In this document: one piece after another, positions 37,456 to 50,700 of the stretch
Position numbering within the stretch: position 1 is the first letter of the stretch
How the letters are laid out: every line of letters starts with the position of its first letter
Origin: Chromobotia macracanthus
Taxonomy: Eukaryota; Chordata; Actinopteri; Cypriniformes; Botiidae
Assembly (NCBI GenBank): GCA_036877525.1
Contig: JAZGTH010000002.1
Coordinates: 3,766,001-3,830,000, forward strand
Length of the DNA stretch: 64,000 nt
Reading direction: 5' to 3'
Notes under the pieces: model-generated
The model's database searches: none
Seen by the model: the letters and a program-made list of their open reading frames with translations, nothing else
Told to the model about the DNA's origin: nothing
Translations under genes and position numbers: made by a program

Positions 37456-40400
37456 CATTTCACCATTGATGGGCATGTAAAGTACTGATGTACTCTGAAG
37501 AACATTTTTTAACAAGAAACATTAACAAAAATATTATAGTTTAGTAGCTGTTACATAGATGTTGTAGATGTTTATAACAGCCTTGTGTTTTTACTTTTAT
37601 TAATTATATGACTGAGTCTACGTGATGTTTCCGGAACTAAGTGCCCACGTAGCAAAGATGACAGCATTCAGGTCATGTACTTCTGAGGCTGTATACACCA
37701 GCCAAAAAGCTGCCATTGAGATTGATGACAGTGCTACCAGATAGCTCTGTCCAGCTATATTAGACCTGCTTGAATTGAACTTCAACCAAAAAAACATAAA
37801 TATGCTTTGGTCAGAATACGCATGGCTAATTTTTGACTGCTGAGTACTTTTGAACTCACTGTTAAAGTTTAGGTGGACAGTGGCTCTATTTAAAGTGAAA
37901 GCTCAGATTATGTGATTTTCACAACATACTTTTTCATTCTTTCCCGAGTGACCTGACAGTCTTTCAATGTGACAATTTAGCTCAATCACTGCAAATTATT
38001 TAAAACTTCATCATGTTAGGTCAATAAATGACACTAGTAATATCTGTGAGCAAATGTATGTCAGTGGGGTGTGTTTGGGACTGCTTTGTAGACTGTAGAC
38101 AAGGCTTGGTCCACATTGCTAAACTACATAAAGAGACCACTTGAATAAGTGAAGTGAATAAGTGAATAAGTGGAGCACCCCACCTCTCTCTCTCTCTAAC
38201 ACACACACATATTATATGTGTCCACTCAAAGGGACCTCGTGTCCTCACATTCCACTGGGGTAAATATTTGAAAAAAAAACCTGTACGTCTAGCCAATCAA
38301 AGCAGCCTCTGTATTTGCCCAATGAAGGTGTGTTTTGTCAATGTAACCTAGTTGCATTATTAACTGTTTATCACATCTAAAAGGGAAACTCATTGATGAA
38401 TTCAGAGGAACAAACCGGGGTGAGATGCAAGGGAGCAGAGAAGGAGGTAAACAATTTGTGTATGTCCTTGTGTATGTGTCAAATAAGGGTGGCGTTGGTT
38501 TGGCTGATTGACAGGTCTGATGCTGGAGCCAGACAGGTCTGGTGATGGCATCAACATTTTGATGACAGACTGGAAAGTAAACAAAACTTTTTCCTCTCTC
38601 CTTCACAGACTTTCTGCCCAATGCAAGCCTTGATCACTGGCCTAGGTAACGTCTGCATGGAACATACAGGACATCAGCTGTCCAGTAAAACCTGTGTAAA
38701 AACATTCAGGGATATTTTGACAGCTTAGACAGTACATGCATTCTCACAGAGGTCCTAAAAATACAAATACTTGGTGTTAATTCCAATCAGCCTGCTCAGC
38801 TTTAACAGCTACTGACCATCAGCTAATATTAGCTCTGACAGTTCAGCGATTTTCTTTTGTTTTTTTTTTGCAATTAACATGAGCTACCTTTAATTTTATT
38901 GCACCAGGATGCCTCAGGGTAAAACATTTTCTTCACTTTGCAACAACAGAAGTATTCTCACATACTTCCCCAGAAAAGCTATTTTATTGATTTTCTACCC
39001 ATCGAAAGTGTGTAAGCTTTTTTTTTTAAAAGCAAACTGTTTTGTAAACATTAATTCATAATACATGCAATAAATGGTTAGAGAGGCTTGGTCCAGCAGA
39101 ATGAACAGAGATACAAAGAGCTTTTTACTGGTTGGGTCCCAAACCCTGCTTAAAAGTCTGCGTAAACCAGAGGCCAAAATATGTTTTGGGCAATTGCCAG
39201 TTGGTCAAGCTAGGAGACCAATTTACCCAGGCTGGGAGAACTACGAAACCAGTCACAACCTATTTAAAACTAGAATGCCACCTAGGCAGGTTTTAGCCAC
39301 AATTTTAGCAAGGAAGTAGTACAAATCTATAAATCTCCAACTTCTCTTTATTTGAAGCTGGGACTTATGTATTTAATGCCTGTGTCCCACCTACAAAACA
39401 ATGCCTGTATTTAATGCCAAGTGGCCTGGAAAGAGCATGCTGCTTTGTTAATTTTATTAATTATGCATTTACTATTTACATATCCAGTAGTGTTTAAGGC
39501 AAGTAGACTTTACAAAACTGTAGATCCGTTATTATATGAATGTATATAAAACAAGCAAATACATTACATTTACACTAAATGACATAATATTCTAGTATAC
39601 CATTTACTAGTCATTAGTATATATCTAGTTTTTTGATATGGCCCATTCAACACAGCAGCAGTGCAGCAGTGACCCACTTACAGTTTAGCTTCCATAAGTG
39701 TTTTTCTTATTATTTTTTTTCTTTTGGGATTTTAACCAATATACCATGAATCAATTCAATCCAGCTTTGAAAATGGTTATGATCTGATTGAAAAAGATAA
39801 AGGTAAAAGAATGTGTTTAAAGTCATTTCAAGACAATGAACTACACATCCCATAAAGCATTGCAAATGACTATGCTCAAACATTACAACAAAATCTAAAA
39901 TTATTGAATTAGTCATTGATTTTTAGTGTAAAATATATTATTTACATTAGTATAAATATAAAAATATATAAAGCTTATGGCAAAATGTTACTAAAAATAC
40001 AACTATGTGTTGTTTGAGAGTGTTGAAAGATTGACTCATTTACAGAGGACTAGGAGGTCACTGCTGTTTGGGCCTTGTTTTTGCTTAAAGTGCCTTTACT
40101 GATTGAAGGATTATTCAGGATTTTGGGTAATGCAGTTCTTAAGGACGAATTCAGAAATTAAACACAAAAAATGAAACTGCCTTGTGTCTTCCCCAAATGC
40201 ATATAAAGTATAAACATTTCAATCTTTGTTCACGATGGGTCCATCTAGATATAAGTTATCTTTGAAAACATCCTACTGCTTCACTCACAAAACTTTTGAC
40301 TATTGGTATAATGTGTGGTACATTTTTTGTTTATGTTAACCAACAACAAATCACAGTAACATATACATATGTGCGTACAACGACAGTAGCTCATGTAAAA

Positions 40401-42284
40401 GAAAACAAAATGTAAAAAAGTGTGTGTAGATTTTGTGGTGTGAAATTTCTGTGTCAACTATTTTATGCAACTCTGAAAACAAAGAATATACTATATTAGA
40501 ATATATTTGTTGTTCTCTTTACATGATACACAACCTCAGACTAAATTTTTGCAAATATTTGATGGCATTAATCTAACATACTTTGGTTAATCGACCAGCT
40601 ACTACTTCCTGGGAAGCACTTATTGCAGCTGCCTGGTAAATGCAACTTTTCTTTATGGGCCATTAAAACCTGTTCACCCCTAGCATCCAGAAACTGAACT
40701 ATGGCCAGTCAAAGGAACTGAAACCTGAGGATTCCATCATCTTTAGCCATCTTAGCAAACAGCATCTGCACAGCATGTGTGAACTACCTAAAGCCAAGAA
40801 TAGGTGTCGAACAATAGGATAGTCAATGTCCATTTTGTAGTTTGGTCAAGATAATTCCTTAAAATAGTTTTATTTGGCAAAATCCACATATTTTTTTCTT
40901 GCCACCACAAGAACTTTCCAGACCAATCCTGGTCAGTAACCCGGGTCTCCCTGCGCAAACATGCACTGACCACAACAACTTTAATCACAAAGCCAGCTGC
41001 GCTCTTACATAGAACAGCTTCAGCTCCAGCAGGGTCATATCACACACGGAAATCATATTCTCCTCCTCACATTACCTTCTAAACCTTCTCACTCACATCA
41101 TTTATCATCATCAACATAAAGTTACAATAGCCAAAATGCAACACAACCTGGATGAAACTATTGCAAAATGTCATTGCACACATTATGCCCCATTACCACT
41201 AGAAAGTTTTTAATATCTTAAAACTATCTTGATCCACACCAAGCTAAATTAAAATTGTTTGCATATGGTATGGTTGCAGTTTGGTTCTGACATTAAAATA
41301 TAAAAAAGGAGTAGAAGCAGCAAATCAGATTTTTGTCATAAACACTATCTCAGATGAAACAAATTGTCTGGGATGCATTTTGTGTATCTCTACATTAGCT
41401 GACTGAAAGAAACCCAATCAAACATTAATGTTTATTTTATGTTAACATTTTGCCTTAGTTGAGTCTCTGTTTTTGATCAATTTGAACAGGCTTGGAAACT
41501 GTTTGCAGAGCACCAACACCTACGTCATTAGTCTGATTCAGACCCGTATTCAAATGATTCTCAACAAAGTACAACTCTCATTCAGTGCAACTCTCGTCTC
41601 CTCACAGCTATCATCTAAATTGTTTCCTCAAAGAAAATTCTTAGAGATGGGCACTTTAAACCAGCATTATAATATGATTTATTTAAATAATGGAATTGTA
41701 ATTAATTCCAGCTATAACATAAAGATTACCCTTTAGGATAACTTACAGTACATCAGTGTTGCACTGGATTGAAGCCATGGCTCCAAAAAGTATTTTGTAT
41801 TTATGTCACACTTACAATGTCTGTGTCACTCAATGTGATGCAAAATATCAAACTGTGACATTTGCCAGCAAATGATTTGATTTTGATTTTGTCCCTTCAA
41901 GTTCACACAGGTGTCATAGCAGAGGAACCACAGGTGCACTTCCTCATACTTTAGACATGTTCCATTTAGTTTAACAACCATAAAGAGGCCAAATATTTAT
42001 TGTAAACATTTTTATTAAAAAAATCTAAACCACAGCAAACTGAAAAAATATGGGCTCGAAGAGTGTGCTTGTGCATTATATCTTTAAAATAAACGTCACT
42101 TGAGCAGTCATAATAGTTTGTAAAGCTCTTAATAGCTAATAGCTTAGCTGTTGTTTTTGTTCCTTTCAGTTTAATTGTAGCATTGTGGAAGTCCCATGGT
42201 ACAGTGATGCACCAGATGGTAGTACTGTGGTATTTTAATATATAGTACTGAATGCACAGTACTGAACACAGTACACACTGTGTT
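37456..42284. other. intergenic, no gene recognised
   Basis: AT-rich DNA with small tandem GAATAAGTGAA units near 38143-38172 and short CT and CA tracts near 38185-38210. ORFs at 38021-38621 and 39074-39319 lack family features. Confidence 0.5.
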
Positions 42285-42620
42285 TCTCTCAAGGTTTTTT
42301 TTTCTCCATTTATATATCACTGGAGTTTTGGTTCCTTGCCACTGTTGCCCTGTTAGCTTGCTTACTGGGAGACTGATATTATCTTCGAACATTTGCTTTG
42401 TACATTGTGTTATTATTATTGTTTATTAATTTGATCAATTTTGAATTTTCTTCCATTTCTCTTTCTAATTTTCTCTCCTTCTTTCTCTTTGATTTTCAAT
42501 TTTTAGTGTTATATATTCAGATATTTTCATTTGTACAGCTGCTTTGTAACAGTGTGCCACTGTGAAAAGCACTATATAAATAAATTGAACTTGAACTTGA
42601 ACACTGACATTGACATTGAC
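42285..42620 (+). mobile_element. non-LTR retroelement 3' tail with (TTGAAC)n end
   Basis: TCTCTCAAGGTTTTT, CTTGCCACTGTTGCCC and then CAGCTGCTTTGTAACAGTGT, GAAAAGCACTATATAAATAA and a TTGAACTTGAACTTGAAC microsatellite end form the 3' tail common to a teleost LINE group. Coding sequence is absent. The tail is continued by an ATTGAC-type variant repeat. Confidence 0.65.
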
Positions 42621-43155
42621 AGTACATAACACAGTACTGAAGGATTATTTCCATATATGATGTTATTTATGTGGTATTGTTAGGTTTGCATAAGTAAAAT
42701 GTTGTGCTATGCAAATAATTATTATTTTTGTTTATTAAATGAGGTTTAATTAAATATGTAATTTTACTATGGCACCACAGTTATTTTTTATAATCTTCAT
42801 ACCTGACTTCATTAAAAGTGACATGTTTCCTGTACAGCTTATCACAGTGTGTTCTTCCCTTGACTAAGACTGGCTGCAAGTCTATGAACAAGCAAGTCAT
42901 TACAATGAAGAATGTGTACCAGGGCACATAGCTCAGAAGCTCATTCAAGTATGGACACTGTAAAAGTTATTTGCTTTATTAACATCATTACTCTCTGCTG
43001 CAGTGAAATGGTCCACCATAATTATTCTTATAGTTATATATATATAATTATTCTCATAATTATATATATAGTTTTTGTTTTAGCTGATTTTAATAGCATT
43101 ATTTTCCTCCAACTGTTTCTTTTATCTCTCTTTAGAACTCTTTTGTTTTCACATT
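42621..43155. other. intergenic, no gene recognised
   Basis: AT-rich with an imperfect TATATA palindrome at about 43022-43070. No gene. Confidence 0.5.
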
Positions 43156-43516
43156 ACGTCCTGGTTACGTATGTAACCCTCATTGCCTAAAGGAGGGAAC
43201 GGAGACGTTATGTCAACGTACTGACATATGGGGTCTCGCTTGAAAGCCCTATCACCTTTGAGTAGTAGAAAACGCACCGATGAACATTGGCCCGAGAGGA
43301 CAGAGCCAATGAGCATTGGGACAAAGGATTTGCATGTCGAGACGCGCCCACCCGGAAGCGGGTATAAAGCCGGCCACAACTTACTTTCATTCAGGTTGTG
43401 CTAAGGAGCTGAGATCTGTTCCGGCCAATCAGCGGTGAATCAGGTTTGCGGCAAGGGGACGTAACATCTCCGTTCCCTCCTTCAGGGAACGAGGGTTACA
43501 TACGTAATCAGGACGT
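43156..43516. mobile_element. 361-bp palindromic element A with 59-bp terminal inverted repeats
   Basis: The left arm (43156-43214: ACGTCCTGGTTACGTATGTA then GGAGGGAACGGAGACGTTAT) is the near-complement of 43458-43516 (GACGTAACATCTCCGTTCCC then GGGTTACATACGTAATCAGG). It is clearly GC- and CpG-richer than the surrounding DNA. Inside are CCAAT boxes at 43306-43310 and 43425-43429 and a TATAAA at 43363-43368, a promoter-like arrangement. No protein frame is credible. The family matches a common cyprinid repeat from memory. Confidence 0.8.
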
Positions 43517-43520
43517 TCCC

Positions 43521-44312
43521 CTTCAGTCAGTCACGTTCAACGTTACGTCAATGTATTGACGTATGGGGTCCCTGTGGAAAACGCAGCAAGCTGACCCACA
43601 TTACAGGTTAGGAATTCAAGTACTGGCAGGCAAGGCGTGCCTCTGTACGACAGCTCCCCTGCCTCTGCAACCTACCCAGTGCTCCAGATTGTGACAACTG
43701 TTCCTATCCCCCCAGGAGAAGGCACCTCGGTGCACGGGTCACCTTCCTCTCTTGAGAAAGCCACGAGATCACTGGGGAAAGTGCCCCATTCGAGGCAAAG
43801 GGCGCTGCGGAGAAAAAGGGAAAGGGAAAGTCACGGGTTCACCGACAGGGAAACCATATTATCGTGGAGAATACACACATGGGATGACCAATGGGGAATC
43901 ACTACATATGGGGCACCTAGCCCAGTACAAGGGCTGACTGTGGCATACACACGAGTATTGGGCCTGACAAGAGGCTCCTCCACTGAGCCTTCCCACCGAT
44001 AGGTGCTGGAGGAATCACAACGCAAGGTTCACCAGTGGGAAACCGTTGCGAAGGAGTAAAAAATTCCCCCCTATCCCAGGGGGGAGGCAATGCAAGCAAG
44101 GACACCAAGCACGTCCTCCCACCCACCACTTAGTGGGCCCCAACACACGGGAGGACACAGGCTCACAAATCCTTTACCCCAACGCTCATTGGCTCTGTCC
44201 TCTCGGGCCAATGTTCATCTGTGTGTTTTCTACTACTCAAAGGTGATAGGGCTCTCAAGCGAGACCCCATACATCAGTACATTGACGTAACGTCGAACAT
44301 GACTGACTGAAG
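43521..44312. mobile_element. 792-bp palindromic element B, abutting element A
   Basis: The termini are inverted: CTTCAGTCAGTCACGTTCAA CGTTACGTCA from 43521, and its near-complement ending GACTGACTGAAG at 44312, about 50 bp. The right-hand 120 bases (44166-44288) are in turn the inverted copy of 43213-43332 inside element A, so the two elements belong to one family. The interior (43580-44150) is GC-rich. It has a 121-codon frame at 43637-44002, which I do not regard as a gene because overlapping frames are equally open. Confidence 0.75.
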
Positions 44313-44572
44313 TAGAGCGTATTTTACGTTCCCTGTCATTCTTTGGCATTTGTCACACCATGGCATTATTCTCATCACCCCAGTTTCCTGCCCACTGGTG
44401 ACAAGTTCACTCATTCAGAGGAAGTGCAGGGAGGCAACAAATTCCCTGTAAAATTTGCATACTCATAGGTGCCCATTTTTGAAGGAAAAATACCCTTGTA
44501 AGAGCAAATTTCCCTCTTTTTAAATTACATTTATGGTTTTATTATGACTCCTCCACACAAATGTGCTAGTAT
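44313..44572. other. short intergenic stretch
   Basis: No feature seen. Confidence 0.5.
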
Positions 44573-44665
44573 AAAGGACAGTTCAGCCCAAAATAAAAAA
44601 AACACTGTCATGATTTACTCACCCTTGTTGTTCCAAGTTATATTACTTTCTTTTATTAATGGAAC
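44573..44665 (+). mobile_element. TTAA-type MITE fragment
   Basis: GGACAGTTCAGCCCAAAATA and then GATTTACTCACCCTTGTTGT correspond to the 5' half of the element complete at 46086. The copy is truncated. A direct repeat of CTCCCAGAGAACATA follows at 44726-44755. Confidence 0.55.
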
Positions 44666-44887
44666 ACAATGGAATTATAATGAAAAGTTTGCAGAATGTT
44701 GACATTGTCAATAAAAGTAGTTCTCCCAGAGAACATACTCCCAGAGAACATACTGTTCCTGTACAACCCATACTCATACACTTTACAATAATAGTACAAG
44801 AACAATCATGTAGTAATACATTTATACAGACTTTAACATGGACTAATGATTTGTTAAGGCATGTAGTATTCAAGGACGAATACAACA
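44666..44887. other. short intergenic stretch
   Basis: Tandem CTCCCAGAGAACATA (two copies) is the only structure seen. Confidence 0.5.
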
Positions 44888-45259
44888 TTAAAGGGATAGT
44901 TCATTCAAAAATGTTAATTTATTCACCCCCAGGCCATTCGAAAAGTAGGTGACTTTTTATTTAGTAGACAAAAAAACATGCAAACATCATTATACAACAG
45001 GAAGCTCGCATGGACTATTTACCTGAAGCTGTGAATTACAAACTACAGTTATCTTCATTTTCTTGCACAAACCGTTGGTTAGCTCCATAAGGCCTAAATA
45101 TATTGTCAGAAGCCATGGGTATTATTTAGTGGTGCCTGCATCTGCTGTTTTGACTGTCGAAAAGATTGTTTCAACTCTTTACTGCTCCACTGATTAAACT
45201 CAGACTTTGATGAGCCTAAGGGTGAGTATATAGTAAATTAACAGCATTTCTCCCTTTAA
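44888..45259. mobile_element. complete 372-bp TTAA-type MITE
   Basis: It begins TTAAAGGGATAGTTCATTCA and ends TCTCCCTTTAA, the complement of its start. TTAA stands at both ends, as expected for a TTAA-targeting DNA element. The body includes TTATTCACCCCCAGGCCATT. It is non-coding. Confidence 0.7.
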
Positions 45260-46085
45260 CTATGACTGGAGTCATCTACCTCAGGACTTATGTTGGACCA
45301 CAATGACCTTTAGAATATTAAAGAATAGTGAATATTACAGAATAATGTTGTACAGTTATAGTTAAGGTTATTACTTCAGTAGTACCTTCTTTGACCAACC
45401 ACTTCAGTTTCAGTCTGTTTCTCACATGAAGCTATCACATGCCTTTAGAAAGAATATAGTTGGATAGTCCTGGTCACATTTGCTAGCATTGGGTGGAAAA
45501 GAACATCTTGCCTAATATCTTTGAAAGTCTCACGAGTTTGGAACAGCATGAAGATGAGCAAATTTCCTTTTGTTGTTGTACACTGTTAGAAACCATTATC
45601 TTTATTGCCCAAAGGGAACTGTGGAAATAGATCTTGCTTTCTTGCTTGTAAACTTGGTTTGTGTTTCCTGCTTTAAGAATTTTGCTAACGATGAAATGTA
45701 ACTACATTCTCAAAATAACCCAGTGTCCTGTTTAGTCCCCAAAGTCAGTGTTATACATTCTTGTTAATCCAGAACTAATAAACAGATTCTGTTTTGTCAT
45801 TGGTCAGTCTGGTAGAAGTCTGAAGGGAAGCCTGGTCACATAAACAAACATCACAGCTCAACGAAATCAAAACCAACACTTAGCACCATGTGGATTGATC
45901 AAAGCAGTTGCCATCTGTCATCTGATGATGGCCACTGTTTACCAAATAAATGCGTACCCAAAGATGACAGCACTATAATGGACTATACCAGCACTGCTAT
46001 CAGAATGTGATAAAACCAGATCTTTTTGAACTCAACTGACTTAACTATTGGGTTTCTACCTCTTTGTTTGGTTGCTTGTTAATTG
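45260..46085. other. intergenic, no gene recognised
   Basis: AT-rich, nothing supported. Confidence 0.5.
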
Positions 46086-46333
46086 TTAAAGAGATAGTTC
46101 ACACAAAATTCTTTTATCATTTACTCACCCTCATGTCATTCCAAGCCTGTATGACTTTTGTACTTCTCAGGAACACAAAATAACATATTTCAAAGTGCGT
46201 TGATAACCAAACATCATTGGCACCCATTAGCTTTCAAAAAAGGTCAACTTTTGTGTTCCATAAAAGAAAAAATCATAGGTTTGGAATGACATGAGTGAGT
46301 AATGATGGAAATTAGGGTGAACAATTCCTTTAA
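46086..46333. mobile_element. complete 248-bp TTAA-type MITE
   Basis: It starts TTAAAGAGATAGTTCACACA and ends GGTGAACAATTCCTTTAA. The inner arms also pair: TTTACTCACCCTCATGTCAT (about 46120-46139) against ATGACATGAGTGAGTAATGA (about 46286-46305). It is a full-length, strongly foldable copy of a very common cyprinid MITE. Confidence 0.85.
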
Positions 46334-47654
46334 ATTATATAATTTCATCACATATCTTTACATGTAAATTATTACAATAATTTTACAATTATTATTACAC
46401 TTATTATTTACAATTATATACACTAGTAGACATTTTGTGATCTCATAATTCAAACCACATTCAAAAGTGATCATTTGAGATTTGAAACATCTGAAATATG
46501 GCGCTAATGTGTCTTGCCTGACTATTTGCGATCAGATCATAACATCAGGTATAAAGTGTCTTGGATACTTTAGAGGCAGGGTATAGGCCCCAAATTTGAT
46601 CCTAATACAATGATAGATGTCCTACTTGTCTGTCAAACTATGAATTTTCAAACTATCAAACTGTACCTTCGCATACCGCTGCTTGTGTTTTAAAAAGGAG
46701 GCCAGGATGTTAAGCTAGGTTGTTATTGCTAGCCTTTCCAAAACTGCCCATCCCCACCTTTAAGAGATACTCTAAAACATGTAGTATTCTTACACTCTTA
46801 AGAGTATACTCTTAAACATTAGTATTTTTTGCATCAAAGTGTATCAATACAATTCAAATTTCATCTCTTACATTCTCACATTAGGTTTTCAATGCAAAAC
46901 AACCTTATGACAACCAGTATGATCTTAAAACAACCAGTATGATTTTAAAAATGAAAAAGCCAAAGAATCATGTGGTTCCACTCACTATGTAATGACAGCA
47001 ATTTCCCCCATCAGCCAATGGTTGCATTGCTCCAAACTGCACAGGGTGTTAAACATATGCGTTATGATCTCATCCTTTCTTCTAGAAACAAGAAGAAACA
47101 CTGGTGGGAATTAAGAGGATGATATGTTTTCTGTAAAGCTTTTCTTTCTTAGTTTGAGGTAACTGATTTTCTAAATGGTTAAGAAACAGAGAGTAGCCTG
47201 CATATAATATAATCTTACATATCAAGAAAATAATAAAATAAACATCTTTTTGCTTGGGAAACTACAAAAACTCCTAACCAGTAGAGCTATCTCAGAGATA
47301 GATCATATTACAGTATGAAATGATATAGAAGATATTATTAAAGATATTACTTATTACCTGCATTTGATGTGTGAGCAAAAAATGCAACATCAGCAACACA
47401 GCAGTTCACTTAGAAACACACTTGTGAGCCAATTGTTCCAATACTTAGGTTCACATTAGATAAAGAGATGAAACTCCGCTGTTCTTCTAATTTTATAAAA
47501 TGTTCATGTTAAAACAGACAAGTAACAAAATATGACATTCAACTTCATAATTATTATTTATGTATTGTTGTTTTATACCCCCCCAGCATCTAAGGCTATA
47601 TTTGTGGCAGGAAATGGTTAATTTACACACAAGTCAGAGAAAAGGAATTTAGCA
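46334..47654. other. intergenic, no gene recognised
   Basis: AT-rich. A short (ATT)n-like tract lies near 46370-46420, ACTCTTAAGAGTATACTCTT near 46795 and a duplicated AAACAACCAGTATGAT near 46908-46945. No gene. Confidence 0.5.
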
Positions 47655-47730
47655 TGTCCAATGGGTCAGCTGGGACTCAAACTGGGAACCGTCTTGCTGT
47701 GAGTCAACAGTGCTACCCACTAAGCCACTA
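47655..47730 (-). mobile_element. tRNA-derived SINE head (HE1/DANA-like), minus strand
   Basis: On the minus strand it reads TAGTGGCTTAGTGGGTAGCA (A box), then CTGTTGACTCACAGCAAGAC, then GGTTCCCAGTTTGAGTCCCA (B box). This is a well-preserved head; the body beyond it is lost. Confidence 0.7.
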
Positions 47731-50700
47731 GAGGAGTTTTAAATGGGAAATTGTTGTGTATTTAACATGAATATCAAAGCAAACATGACATCATGCCTTA
47801 CACAGTTAAAGTATGCTCTTTTCTAAGGAATGAACCGCAAAAACACATCTGACTGGTGTTGAAACTGCATTTTTCTTTGGCCGTGTTGAAATGTGCAGAC
47901 GAATTGACCAACAGAGCTTCACAAATCATGTGGATTTAGACTCTAGCACATCTTTTTAAAAATTACAGGAGGGATTTGTTCAGGGCTTATACATGCATTG
48001 GCCATCATTCTCAAAGCTGTATTTTGCAATGAGGGGAGAGTAAAACTTCAATTGTTTCCTGTGGAGCATGCAATTGGCTCTGCTCTCAGTCCTGCTCACT
48101 TCAGCTTTATACTATCTGACCAGTGCATTTGTCCTCCTGTTGACCAAAGTAGATGTCTATTGATTACAGAAAGTGTTATACTAGTACTGTAGTTATGGCA
48201 ATTAAGGGAGGCTTGATACAAGTGCTAAGTCAACTTTAATGCAAAAGAGAGTAATTCAAGTACAACAGGGGAAACCAAGAACCATAGATCATCTGAGAGG
48301 CAACATCAAGCAATATCAGACAACAAACACAAGTTCGACTTAAAGCAGCGCTGCACAGACCGATCAGCTAATAACTTATAAATACTGCAAGACAGATTCG
48401 ACAGCTTACAGAGTCATGTGCTCTTGAATTAGTCTAGCTATAGTTTGATATAATTTGCTGATCTGTCTGCACAGTGCCATGTCAAACATCCCTAAGAAAC
48501 ATAGGAGTATATAGGGAGAACAAGCTGGGCTAACAGGATGCAGGTGCAGATAATTAGGGGCGGGGTCACAGAGACAGGACTCAACAAGATTAGAAACAAA
48601 ACTAGCAAACAACATAAAGAACAAACAGGCGAACAACAGATACAATAGTACATTTTATTTCAAAGAATATAATATAATAATAAATTATATTCAAAAATCA
48701 TGGTATTATCATGGCAGAGAGTCACTAGTGGTCCATCTTTTAAAATTGTGTCCCAGGCGCAGCTGAATTTTAATGCTGGCACTGTTATGATACCAAGTCC
48801 AAAAAGGATAGTTATACAATTTCAAGGTTTCTGGAAATAGTGATTCATAGATATGTAATTCAAACTGCAGCATTATTACCTGACAAAGAAAGTGTCATGA
48901 CATTCTTCATCTTGGAAATTTGCTAATAGCAAGCAGGTCTTTATTTTATCTTATCTTTTCGACTACCACCAAGGTTGCTATAAATAACAGCTAAAACAGC
49001 TAAAAACAATAAATGGCTTTTGATAAATACTAAAATGGAAAAAAAAATGGAATAGAAATTGCATTTGGTTTTATTTTACAGTCAGACTTGTGGTAGACAC
49101 CTTTTAGAACAGTTAACAGTTAATATATAATGTTATCTATAATATAATGTATAACAATAATAATAATAACAATACAGTTATTGAAACAGTTATTGTAGGT
49201 AAAGTGGGAGGGACACTGTTTTGCTCTGAATGTTTCCTTTTTCTTCAGAGCTCTTGATTAGCCTCAAACGCTAAATGGAGAATTTCCTGTGTTAAGAAAC
49301 CACCACTCTCACAAACTGAGACAGGGCAGTACTCAATTACACATAAACAGGCTAGTCACGACAGGCTTTAAATGACGAAAAGTGACATACTTTTGGACAT
49401 ATTGACATTTTTTTTTGCAGTGTGTGGTTTGCTGGGTATGTGAATGACTGGGATTAGTGTGTAGTCTTGAGATATTTGTGTAACAATCACATGGCCCACT
49501 TTATTATAAAACCAGACACTGTTTTTTATTACAATAATCATATGTAATCATGGAGTGTTATATTTGAGAGGACAGATGATGCCTATGAAGTAAATTACTG
49601 CAAAGTAACCTAAGCAACATGCTGTGCCAAATCAATATATTTAGTCATATGTTTTCTAAGAATCAGCTGATCTCATTCACAAAGGTGGTTCACAAAAACT
49701 GAATGACTTAAATGTTGGTCTTTTTAGCATACAAAGCTACTTTATGGCTTGTAACTACTTATATGGTTTATTTAAAACTTTGAAAGTTTCAGTGACCAGT
49801 ACATTATTAAAATTATGGAATAATACATTAATTAAATTCAGTATATGTTTATATTCAATATGTATTTATTTTATATTGTTCTTTTCTCACTCTGCTTCTT
49901 TGCCCTCCAGGAAAGGCATCATGTTACTGTTCGCCAAGGCTCTCCATAATAATTAATGAAACAATCCAGAAACAAATTTGTGATGGGTGTATGATAAACA
50001 GACAGGCCAACTGTCTGTTCAGTCTGCTCTCATAACTTATGGCTGAGGTAGATAGCATCTAGCTAATTCAAGGAGGCCTGCTCTTTGTAAACGGCATTTC
50101 CACCCTTTGAAGGACAGAGTTGCAGTCTTGTAAAACTTCTTACATTTTGTAGGCTCTTCTTAGGCAATGCTGAGACACATTAAAGTCAGACAGATGTGGG
50201 GAAACAGGGTCAAGGGTCAAGGAAACAGAGCAAAACAAATTTACGAGGCTTTGAGACTGTGTGGATCCAGAGGTGATAGCTCTGAGTTTGACCTCAGAGT
50301 CAAAGTCAAAGTCATTACCTCAAAGTCATTACTGAGATGATGTGAATGTTCTAGAATGGTGGTTCTCAAGTGGTCAGGGCTGTCAAACTAATAATCAAGG
50401 CCTTGTCTGCAGAAATTTTAGTATTCAAACACACTTCATTAGGTAGTTTCAGAAGAAGAGAACAACCTATAAACTACGTCATGTCACATCTACAGGGAGG
50501 TATTCGGCACTGCATCCAACTTCTCTCCCACAAAGTGATAAACAAAGTGAGAGAGAACAAATATTGGCTTGCAATATTGTAACAAAACTATTATGTTTAG
50601 CTTCACAAACGACTATCACAAATGGCTATCAGTTTCCTTCCATAAAAGTATTTTGCTTTGACCAATAAATATAAAGGAATGCAACAGCGTTGCCAAGAGA

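Noticed and set aside
43637..44002. 121-codon plus-strand frame in the GC-rich block
   Set aside because: It lies wholly inside palindromic element B, overlaps equally open frames on both strands and has no domain. GC-rich DNA simply has few stops.
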